Shown here: piece by piece, positions 1 through 5,006 of the stretch | Layout of the letters: each line of letters begins with the position of its first letter | Position numbering within the stretch: the stretch's first letter is position 1 | From: Candidatus Methanomarinus sp. HR1 | Lineage (GTDB): Archaea > Halobacteriota > Methanosarcinia > Methanosarcinales > Methanocomedenaceae | Assembly (NCBI GenBank): GCA_002926195.1 | Contig: MZXQ01000108.1 | Location: 9,214 to 14,219 of the forward strand | Direction of reading: 5' to 3' | Length of the DNA stretch: 5,006 bases | Translations under genes and position numbers: made by a program | The notes under the pieces: generated by a model | Database searches by the model: none | The model's input: the letters and a program-made list of their open reading frames with translations, nothing else | Told to the model about the DNA's origin: nothing

Positions 1-561
1 TTTCGGTATTCCTATCCATCTTGGTGTCCTTTTCATATATTCTTCGTAATCCTTTCCATACCTTTTAAGACAATATTGTTCTTCAGCAGGCGCAAATATC
101 AGGTGGAAAATTCCCATTATTACTGTAAGCATTAGAAACACCCATGAAACACTAGCTATGGCGATGCTTAAAAATATCAAAGTTTGTGCTACATAATAGG
201 GATGCCTGGAGTAACGGTAGGGTCCTTTGGTGAAAGGTTTATCAGTTGGAGTAGTCCGAACAAAAAAAGTAGCTGATATGGAAATAACAAATGCTATTAG
301 GAAGATTACTAAACCTATGAAAAACCATACTTTTCCTAATTGCAGTGGCAGAAAAATGGAATAGATAATTCCAGCAACCAATATAGCCGTAGAAATGACA
401 TTAAGTAATTTTTCATGCTTAATAGGAACAGAAACATTCAGTCTTTTTGATGATGCTTTACCTTTGTCTACTAAAATCGATATAATCGGAGGGAGAAGAA
501 AACAGATCATGAAAATCCAGGCATTCCATAAACCTATCTCAAAAGCTGGCGTAATTGACAT
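1..561 (-). CDS. Isoprenylcysteine carboxyl methyltransferase / phospholipid methyltransferase family membrane protein (C-terminus cut by window edge)
   Basis: My reverse-strand translation gives 187 residues from an ATG at 561-559 and runs off the window without a stop. Residues about 8-30, 48-70, 76-98 and 123-157 are hydrophobic, giving a polytopic protein. Residues 113-124 read GPYRYSRHPYYV, which matches the SAM-binding RHP-x-Y signature of the ICMT/PEMT families. Residues 160-175 (EEQYCLKRYGKDYEEY) match the conserved Glu-Glu followed by YG-x-x-Y-x-x-Y that closes these domains. Family members usually end shortly after this block, so only a few residues are probably missing. The start is supported by GGAGG five bases upstream. 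By family, it should use S-adenosylmethionine to methylate a lipid or a membrane-embedded substrate; the actual substrate cannot be told. It is transcribed away from the rest of the window and shows no functional link to it. Confidence 0.85.
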   Translation of the reverse strand, partial: MSITPAFEIGLWNAWIFMICFLLPPIISILVDKGKASSKRLNVSVPIKHEKLLNVISTAILVAGIIYSIFLPLQLGKVWFFIGLVIFLIAFVISISATFFVRTTPTDKPFTKGPYRYSRHPYYVAQTLIFLSIAIASVSWVFLMLTVIMGIFHLIFAPAEEQYCLKRYGKDYEEYMKRTPRWIGIPK

Positions 562-566
562 TTTTT

Positions 567-571
567 CCTCC
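567..571 (-). promoter_or_regulatory. Shine-Dalgarno site of the methyltransferase gene
   Basis: On the minus strand this reads GGAGG, five bases before the ATG at 561-559. It is the strongest ribosome binding site in the window and fixes the start of the methyltransferase. No convincing TATA box for this gene could be picked out further upstream. Confidence 0.75.
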
Positions 572-626
572 TTCTTTCACTTTCATATTTTGCCCCGAAG
601 TGAGCATTTCGTCTAACCTGCATTAA

Positions 627-854
627 GTCTTTCGACCCACCCCAAGAACGCGCCAACTTGCGGCGATACACGCACAGAAAAAGACTTTGCAAACCACATC
701 AAAGGGACAATCTATTGTCAATCAGGAAGCTACCGGATGGCATATCGTGATAGATGGGCTCAAAACTCGTCTACTGGAGTTCATCGACTACCTTAATCGC
801 ACGATGGCTAAGCCCTTCAAATGGACTTACAGAGGCAAAGTTTTGGCTGCTTGA
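627..854 (+). pseudogene. Decayed C-terminal fragment of an IS630-family transposase
   Basis: A frame with no start codon of its own is open from 627 (just after a TAA at 624-626) to a TGA at 852-854. Its last 33 residues, from about 753, include LLEFIDYLNRTMAKPFKWTY followed by RGKVLAA. The block F-I-D-Y-x-N-x-T-M-A-K-P-F-K-W-T-Y is typical of the extreme C-terminus of IS630-type DDE transposases. Upstream of about 750 the translation no longer resembles the family, and none of the catalytic Asp/Asp/Glu region is present. The full gene would be about 1 kb, so most has been deleted or scrambled. Bases here are more GC-rich than the neighbouring genes, as expected for foreign DNA. The fragment lies between two divergently oriented unrelated genes and cannot make a working transposase. 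The family call is firm for the last third and weak for the first part. Confidence 0.7.
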
Positions 855-884
855 TGGGGGGTAAATTTGAGCCAGGGTGTACTA
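855..884 (+). mobile_element. Possible right end of the IS630-type element
   Basis: The roughly 30 bases after the transposase stop codon are a G-rich stretch leading to GAGCCAGGGTGTACTAG. IS630-family elements end in inverted repeats close to the transposase stop and insert at TA dinucleotides, and a TA is present at 882-883. The matching left end is not found in the window, so the exact boundary is inferred and not demonstrated. Confidence 0.35.
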
Positions 885-896
885 GATTCCAAATAC

Positions 897-928
897 ATTA
901 ATAATATTAGAACTTATAACTAATATTT
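897..928 (+). promoter_or_regulatory. Candidate promoter and operator of the AbiEi-like gene: 8-bp perfect inverted repeat at the start codon
   Basis: AATATTAG (903-910) and CTAATATT (920-927) are exact reverse complements separated by nine bases, and the right arm ends two bases before the ATG at 929. The AT-rich stretch at about 898-905 lies some 25-30 bases before the ATG, where an archaeal TATA box would sit for a leaderless transcript. No Shine-Dalgarno site precedes the ATG, which fits leaderless translation. AbiEi proteins are known to bind inverted repeats in their own promoters, so this is a natural candidate for autoregulation: a protein bound here would cover both TATA box and start site. 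The pairing is seen directly; the regulatory role is inferred. Confidence 0.45.
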
Positions 929-1729
929 ATGGAAAAAACCGGATATCAAAATACAAGTTCTATTTCAAAAGCAGAATATCATTTAATCAACAAAATATCC
1001 GAATCCGGGATTATTGTATTCGGTCCGGGTGAAATCAAAAAACTACTTGCATGCAATAATCAAACTGCATACCAGCTGGTCTACACCCTTAACAAAAAGG
1101 GTATTATCACTAAAATAATTGATGGAAAATATTTCCTGTCACTGCTCTCATTACAACCCGACCAGCTCTCTATTGCATCTCATATTGTTTATCCGTCTTA
1201 TCTTTCATTCTGGACAGCATTAAATTTTTATCAATTCACTGAACAACTCCCGCGGACCATATTTATTACTACGACCAGGACAAAAACACCTGCTATGATA
1301 GATCAAACTTCTCTGAAGTTCATAAAATTAAGTACTTACAGGTTCTTCGGATATACCAAAAAAAGTGATATTATAATAGCAGATAAAGAAAAAGCTATAA
1401 TTGACAGTCTATTACTTCCGCGTTATGCCGGAGGTATTGATGAAGTGTATAAATGTATATGTAACGCATGGAATGAGATCGATTCTTCAATTCTTATAGA
1501 ATATGCACTGCGAATGGGAAACTCATCATTAAATAAACGATTAGGATATCTGATCGAACTGGGAATTGGAATGGGACTATTGGCAATGCGTCCTGAGCTT
1601 ATGGAAAAACTACGTGGGAATATAGGAAAAGGATATTCAAAACTTGAACCACAGGCACCTAAGAAAGGTAAATGTGAAAAAAAGTGGGGTCTTATTCTGA
1701 ATATTGATGAAAAAAAATTAGCATTATAA
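929..1729 (+). CDS. AbiEi-like antitoxin / transcriptional regulator (type IV toxin-antitoxin family), orphan
   Basis: The 266-residue soluble protein has no signal peptide or membrane segment. Residues about 12-70 form a winged-helix DNA-binding domain, with the likely recognition helix at 44-56 and the wing at 60-70. The rest carries blocks typical of the AbiEi/COG5340 group: ASHIVYPSYLSFWTALNFY (83-101), ADKEKAIIDSLL (151-162), LNKRLGYLIE (201-210), and a C-terminal G-Y-S-K-L-E-P...K-W-G-L-I-L-N pattern (235-259). In complete AbiE systems this protein represses its own promoter and neutralises AbiEii, a nucleotidyltransferase toxin encoded just downstream. Here the next gene is an ExbB-like membrane protein 91 bases away, so the toxin is missing or elsewhere. 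The start is chosen because the frame has a TAA at 917-919 and no other ATG nearby. The length is close to full for the family. It could be a solitary regulator derived from an antitoxin and no longer a working antitoxin. Confidence 0.75.
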   Translation: MEKTGYQNTSSISKAEYHLINKISESGIIVFGPGEIKKLLACNNQTAYQLVYTLNKKGIITKIIDGKYFLSLLSLQPDQLSIASHIVYPSYLSFWTALNFYQFTEQLPRTIFITTTRTKTPAMIDQTSLKFIKLSTYRFFGYTKKSDIIIADKEKAIIDSLLLPRYAGGIDEVYKCICNAWNEIDSSILIEYALRMGNSSLNKRLGYLIELGIGMGLLAMRPELMEKLRGNIGKGYSKLEPQAPKKGKCEKKWGLILNIDEKKLAL

Positions 1730-1782
1730 TTGCAAAACAATTTGTTATTAGTTTGGCTAACGAATGTAATTCTAAACGATAG

Positions 1783-1792
1783 ATATATATAT
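1783..1792 (+). promoter_or_regulatory. Candidate TATA box for the ExbB-like operon
   Basis: The 91-base gap between the AbiEi-like gene and the operon contains the alternating run ATATATAT, preceded by an A-rich stretch. It is the best match to an archaeal TATA box there. It lies only about 30 bases before the ATG at 1821, so initiation 25 bases downstream would fall at or inside the Shine-Dalgarno site. The true TATA box may therefore lie further upstream. The gap suggests that the operon has its own promoter separate from the regulator gene. Confidence 0.3.
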
Positions 1793-1806
1793 TGATATAC
1801 TATGGT

Positions 1807-1813
1807 AGGTGAT
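1807..1813 (+). promoter_or_regulatory. Shine-Dalgarno site AGGTGAT of the ExbB-like gene
   Basis: AGGTGAT is complementary to the ATCACCTCC end of archaeal 16S rRNA and stands seven bases before the ATG at 1821. This favours 1821 over the second in-frame ATG at 1827. Confidence 0.7.
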
Positions 1814-1820
1814 GATCTAA

Positions 1821-3074
1821 ATGGATATGACTTTTATTATAGAAATAGGCCAATTATTTAAATCAACTGCACAATCCGGGATATATATCATATCCTCTAA
1901 TCTGCTATACCCGGTTATAATAATATTAATAGGGCTGATCGTATGGAGTGTAATTGAACTGGGCGGTTTTTTATCTGAATGGCATTCCAGACACCGTGAC
2001 CTATGGTTGATCGAGAACGGAGCTTTAAATGCCGGAGAACAGGTAAGGTCAAATGATTATATTGGTGCAATGGATACTCTCAGGAAATTTTCCTCAAACA
2101 GATTTCTATACGATTTTATTAACAGTTTATCCAGGATCGAGTATGATTTCAATAATACCAGGCTTATGCAGATCCGAATTGAAAAGCTGCTGCAGGAATA
2201 TGATACCAAAATCCGAAAAAAACTCGAAAAATCAAGGTTTGTAGCCAAAGCAGCTCCTATGTTCGGTCTAATGGGTACGCTTATACCTATGGGCCCCGCC
2301 CTGCTCGGATTGGCTCAGGGTGATATACAAACATTATCAGATAACCTGATCATAGCATTTGGGACCACAGTTATTGGCCTGATGAGTGGTATAATGGGAT
2401 ATTTGATCTCTACTGTCAGGAGCAGATGGTATACAATAGATATGAGCGATATGGAATATATATCTGAGATATTATTTAGTGATTCATTAGAATATAGCGG
2501 GGATATTGAACCTGTTGTTCATAAACACATTGAACCTGATATTAAAAGACACATTGATATGACCACTGAAAAAAAAGGATTAGATGTTGTTAAAGTGATA
2601 TCAGGGTACGTTTATTTTGATCTTCTTTTTACTACAACAGGTATAATTATTGCCAGGACCGCAGGAAGTATCCTTGGCAATCCATTGGTATTTATTATTA
2701 TATGCGGATTATTGAATGTTGTAGTAATTGCTGCAAATATTGTAGGCTATACTGTAGTGCCTCTTTACCTGTATCTGGTATTCATTAATATTTTAATGGT
2801 TATGATATTCATGGTTATATGGTATATGACAAAAGAGCGAGCCGCTAAGAAATCCCATGCACTTAGTATGCTTTCTCCTGATGATATTATGAAGAGCGAT
2901 CCCCATAATACTAAAGTTAACTATGTCGATATTCAGGAAATAAATATCACACGTTCAGTAATAAAGATCCTGACAAATAACGGATGGATAAAAGTTGGCC
3001 GCATGTCATCATATGATTATATGGGTATTATTCAGGCCTCTCCAATTTCAGTGACTATAGGTGATGAAAAATGA
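1821..3074 (+). CDS. MotA/TolQ/ExbB-family ion channel subunit with an extra C-terminal membrane domain
   Basis: The 417-residue integral membrane protein has its first membrane helix at about 22-48. A charged cytoplasmic region (about 49-143) follows, with an alpha-helical stretch at 104-139. The MotA/TolQ/ExbB core comes next: AAPMFGLMGTLIPMGPALLG (144-163) matches the A-P-x-x-G-L-x-G-T motif, and LIIAFGTTVIGL (176-187) matches the pore helix ending T-x-x-G-L. Thr153 and Thr183 align by eye with the two conserved pore threonines of ExbB (T148, T181). The glutamate that ExbB has five residues before the second threonine appears to be Ile178 here. Typical ExbB/TolQ proteins end soon after this core. 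This one continues for about 200 residues, with hydrophobic segments at about 261-285, 287-312 and 314-337 and a soluble tail of 80 residues. By family it would form the multimeric channel that harvests the ion gradient, with the DUF2149 protein as partner. Its stop overlaps the next start in ATGA. Confidence 0.85.
   Translation: MDMTFIIEIGQLFKSTAQSGIYIISSNLLYPVIIILIGLIVWSVIELGGFLSEWHSRHRDLWLIENGALNAGEQVRSNDYIGAMDTLRKFSSNRFLYDFINSLSRIEYDFNNTRLMQIRIEKLLQEYDTKIRKKLEKSRFVAKAAPMFGLMGTLIPMGPALLGLAQGDIQTLSDNLIIAFGTTVIGLMSGIMGYLISTVRSRWYTIDMSDMEYISEILFSDSLEYSGDIEPVVHKHIEPDIKRHIDMTTEKKGLDVVKVISGYVYFDLLFTTTGIIIARTAGSILGNPLVFIIICGLLNVVVIAANIVGYTVVPLYLYLVFINILMVMIFMVIWYMTKERAAKKSHALSMLSPDDIMKSDPHNTKVNYVDIQEINITRSVIKILTNNGWIKVGRMSSYDYMGIIQASPISVTIGDEK
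3059..3065 (+). promoter_or_regulatory. Shine-Dalgarno site AGGTGAT of the DUF2149 gene, inside the upstream coding region
   Basis: The same AGGTGAT motif as at the head of the operon lies five bases before the ATG at 3071, within the last codons of the ExbB-like gene. Together with the ATGA overlap it indicates coupled translation of the two channel subunits. Confidence 0.7.
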
Positions 3075-3403
3075 AATTCATGAAGAATAAAAGAAGAACA
3101 TACGATACTCTCACAGATGATGACCCGATGAGCGGTGTTGCAAACCTCTTTGATGTAGCTATGATCTTTGCCATTGGTCTGCTTGTGGTTGCTCTGGCAC
3201 ACTTCGGACTAACAGAACTGCTTATTGACAGCGATGTCACTATTGTAAAAAATCCCGGGCAGGAGAATATGGAAGTAATTATCAAACAAGATGATTCAAT
3301 CGAAAAACTTGAGATGACAAAGGAAACTGTTACTACAAGCGGAAAGAAGTTCGGGACTATATATGAGACTGGTAGTGGAGGATGGGTACTTGTTAAGGAG
3401 TAG
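3071..3403 (+). CDS. DUF2149 protein, ExbD/TolR/MotB-like partner of the channel
   Basis: The 110-residue protein has a short basic cytoplasmic N-terminus, an acidic DDDP turn (16-19), one membrane helix (about 25-48) and an outside domain of about 60 residues. The segment SGVANLFDVAMIFAIGLLVV (21-40) is characteristic of DUF2149. It mirrors the ExbD/TolR pattern in which a single Asp in L-x-D-V-M near the start of the helix carries the ion; here that residue is Asp28. The C-terminal block G-K-K-F-G-T-I-Y...W-V-L-V (90-108) fits the conserved G-x-x-L-G-T-V-Y-x-L end of DUF2149. The function of DUF2149 is formally unknown, but its placement directly after a MotA/TolQ/ExbB gene supports a stator role. 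The length is normal for the family. The gene overlaps the ExbB-like gene by four bases and its 3' end contains the start region of the surface protein gene. A second ATG at 3080 is possible but further from the ribosome binding site. Confidence 0.85.
   Translation: MKFMKNKRRTYDTLTDDDPMSGVANLFDVAMIFAIGLLVVALAHFGLTELLIDSDVTIVKNPGQENMEVIIKQDDSIEKLEMTKETVTTSGKKFGTIYETGSGGWVLVKE
3377..3381 (+). promoter_or_regulatory. Shine-Dalgarno site GGAGG that selects a TTG start at 3390 for the surface protein
   Basis: GGAGG lies eight bases before the TTG at 3390-3392 and inside the end of the DUF2149 gene. The longer ATG start at 3363 has no such site in front of it and would add nine residues, VVEDG among them, before the basic part of the signal peptide. 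The TTG start gives a standard short basic N-terminus, so it is preferred. Confidence 0.55.
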
Positions 3404-4895
3404 TCTCAGGATTATACTATTATTTATCCTGTGTCTATTATCACTCATAATAATATCAACTCCTGTTGCACTGGCACAGGAGATACAATGGGAGAGCGTT
3501 GGTAAAGTGGTTTTACATGAAGGTGATAATTACAGTATTGAAGGATATACTATTGAAGTTATTGATTTCGACAAAGAAGAATGTGAGACCTTACTTTTTT
3601 TAAAAAAAGGTAGTATGTTACTAAGCAGGATTGTTTTAAATGCTACATTTGATGAATTCATCTATGATGATGATATTAAAATAAAGATTTATAATACTAC
3701 TGATGACCCTTTATCAGAAAACCCGACTAAATGGCAGGACCCACGCGTTCATATAGAGTTCAATATAAAAGAAAAGCCGCGTGTTTACCTGACTGTTAAA
3801 ACCGATTGGAGTACATACAAGCCAACGCAATCCGATATCAGGGTAATGTGTGAGGTCATAAACAATGGCACAACTATTCAGGATATGGATGTACAAATAG
3901 ACCCTGACGGATTGCAAGAGATCAATAATAAATTTAATAGACAGTTGAATATTGCTGACAATACATCAGAATCTCTGTCTACAAAATTAACAGTACCTTT
4001 GTTATTAACAGAGCAAACCTTTAATATTAAGGTAACTGCAAGCTGGGAAGACTCTAATGAAGTTATGCGCAATGTTTCGGATTCCGCTATTATTACGGTT
4101 TTACCGATATGCTGTCTTTCAATAATTAAATCAACAAAAAATGGTAACATGGATAGTTATATACCTGTTAATATCGATGTTGTGAATATAGGGATTGTCA
4201 ATTTATCAATTCAACTGAATGATAATGTTCCACAGGATTTTACAGTGTTGTATGATCAGGACCTGGTCTGGCATGCTGATCTGAAACCAAAGCAAAAGAT
4301 GCGTTTCACTTATTCTCTTAAGCCTGAAAAACCTGGTGTGTTCTCTCTTGATCCGGCTACTGCACAGTGGACTATGAAGGGGGAGAATTTCAGTATCCTG
4401 TCAAACTCACCGCAGGTGATAGTAGATGGTGCCTTTATTATTGTAAATAAGACCACTCATCCCGGTGAAGTTGATGTAGGGGATAATGTTACTGTCACTT
4501 TAACTGCAAAAAATTCAGGTAATATGCCCACCACAGTTCATATTACTGATAATATCCCGGAGGGTGCCCATCTTATCAAAGGTAATACTACACTTAGAGC
4601 TACACTAGAAGAAAACCAGACAACTTTGACAACTTATGTAATTAAAATGGGATCACCGGGGATGATTGTTTTCCCGTTCCCTGTGGTTGAAACTGTTAGT
4701 GAGGAATGTTCCAGGGTACAAATATCCCAAACAGCGGTTGTTAATGTTTCATCACCTGCTCCCGTATCAACAGGACAAGAACCGGATGAGATATCCCCAT
4801 CGTCAACAGATCATGAAACAGCGTTTCCGGTATTTGAGGTTCTTTTTACTTTTTTTATCCTGTTTTTGTTTGTGTTAATGTATAAAAAGATATAA
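3390..4895 (+). CDS. Secreted, C-terminally anchored multi-domain surface protein with a DUF11-like domain
   Basis: Read from the TTG at 3390 the protein has 501 residues; an ATG at 3363 would give 510. Residues 1-29 form a Sec signal peptide (MLRSSLR, a long hydrophobic run, then TPVALA before Q30). Residues about 31-130 resemble the beta-rich unit found in archaeal S-layer-type proteins (W-x-x-V-G-K-V-V-L-x-E-G-D, then G-Y-T-I-E-V). Three Ig-like repeats follow: about 131-240 (CARDB/NEW3-like), 242-347, and 351-440. The last is the clearest, with GDNVTVTLTAKNSGN then ITDNIPEGAHL, the DUF11 pattern. A Ser/Thr/Pro-rich linker (about 454-478) leads to a C-terminal membrane helix (479-498) ending YKKI. 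I count 13 N-x-S/T sequons, suiting a glycosylated protein outside the membrane. No enzyme motif is visible. As third gene of the operon it is probably the outside partner or client of the ExbB/DUF2149 channel; its exact role is unknown. Confidence 0.75.
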   Translation: MLRSSLRIILLFILCLLSLIIISTPVALAQEIQWESVGKVVLHEGDNYSIEGYTIEVIDFDKEECETLLFLKKGSMLLSRIVLNATFDEFIYDDDIKIKIYNTTDDPLSENPTKWQDPRVHIEFNIKEKPRVYLTVKTDWSTYKPTQSDIRVMCEVINNGTTIQDMDVQIDPDGLQEINNKFNRQLNIADNTSESLSTKLTVPLLLTEQTFNIKVTASWEDSNEVMRNVSDSAIITVLPICCLSIIKSTKNGNMDSYIPVNIDVVNIGIVNLSIQLNDNVPQDFTVLYDQDLVWHADLKPKQKMRFTYSLKPEKPGVFSLDPATAQWTMKGENFSILSNSPQVIVDGAFIIVNKTTHPGEVDVGDNVTVTLTAKNSGNMPTTVHITDNIPEGAHLIKGNTTLRATLEENQTTLTTYVIKMGSPGMIVFPFPVVETVSEECSRVQISQTAVVNVSSPAPVSTGQEPDEISPSSTDHETAFPVFEVLFTFFILFLFVLMYKKI

Positions 4896-5006
4896 TCCCA
4901 ATTTGTATCCACTTCGAATCAGATGGTAAAAATGATAGCCACCACCTCAGAACTTAAGCCCCACACCCTGTCTGATAAGCCCCGAAATACTGATGATCTT
5001 GGAAGC
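4896..5006 (+). other. Unassigned 3' flank with a short open frame reaching the window edge
   Basis: After the TAA of the surface protein gene the same frame stays open to the last base. ATGs at 4923 and 4932 give a hydrophilic start (MVKMIATTSELKPHTLSDKP), but no Shine-Dalgarno site precedes either. Bases from about 4936 are richer in C than the operon before them. The minus strand also has a short frame ending at 4947 (ending GLIRQGVGLKF) that could be the tail of a gene entering from the right. Neither frame is recognised and at most one can be real. No obvious terminator hairpin or long T-run follows the operon. Confidence 0.2.

Noticed and set aside
591..599. GCCCCGAA occurring here and again at 4979-4986
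   Set aside because: Eight bases shared without matching flanks are expected by chance in 5 kb; this does not support a repeat or element end.
395..616. A 73-codon plus-strand open frame
   Set aside because: It lies opposite the methyltransferase gene, has no ribosome binding site and no recognisable protein pattern; the minus-strand gene has clear family motifs and a GGAGG site.
1423..1740. A 105-codon minus-strand open frame opposite the AbiEi-like gene
   Set aside because: The plus-strand protein has conserved family blocks across this region, while the reverse frame gives a low-complexity Ser/Ile/Pro-rich product with no features.
1783..1800. TA-rich alternating run considered as an operator palindrome
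   Set aside because: Any alternating TA run is self-complementary; beyond it the flanks do not pair, so it is listed only as a possible TATA box.
3878..4150. A 90-codon minus-strand open frame inside the surface protein gene
   Set aside because: It is a mirror of the beta-rich coding strand, with no ribosome binding site and no domain pattern.
4845..4875. T-rich stretch resembling an archaeal terminator
   Set aside because: It lies inside the coding region for the C-terminal membrane helix (Phe/Leu codons), so its T-runs are explained by the protein; there is no hairpin after the stop codon.

Overview
The window looks like an AT-rich euryarchaeal chromosome, most likely from the methanogen/ANME side (Methanosarcinales-like). 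This is inferred from AGGTGAT-type Shine-Dalgarno sites, a DUF2149 protein, and a surface protein rich in N-glycosylation sequons with a C-terminal membrane anchor. The species cannot be named from the sequence alone.

Layout. Positions 1-561 (minus strand) carry almost all of a membrane methyltransferase of the isoprenylcysteine carboxyl methyltransferase / phospholipid methyltransferase group, cut by the window edge near its C-terminus. Positions 562-928 are mostly scar tissue. They hold the decayed 3' end of an IS630-family transposase (stop at 852-854), followed by a perfect 8-bp inverted repeat (903-910 / 920-927) right against the next start codon. Positions 929-1729 encode an AbiEi-like antitoxin/transcription regulator with no AbiEii toxin beside it. 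Positions 1821-4895 form a tight three-gene operon: a MotA/TolQ/ExbB-family channel protein with an unusually long C-terminal membrane extension, a small DUF2149 protein that resembles ExbD/TolR, and a secreted, multi-domain, C-terminally anchored surface protein. The last 111 bases hold no identified gene, only a short frame open to the window edge.

How the genes fit together. The operon's genes overlap by 4 and about 14 bases, so they are probably co-translated. The first two products would form an ion-driven stator or motor of the ExbB-ExbD/TolQ-TolR/MotA-MotB type, with Asp28 of the small protein as the likely ion-carrying residue. The third product would sit outside the membrane as tandem beta-sandwich domains. 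A reasonable but untested reading is that the motor transmits energy to this surface protein or a partner in the space under the S-layer. Archaea of this kind lack a Gram-negative outer membrane, so the energised step is unknown. The methyltransferase, the IS remnant and the AbiEi-like gene appear to be unrelated neighbours.
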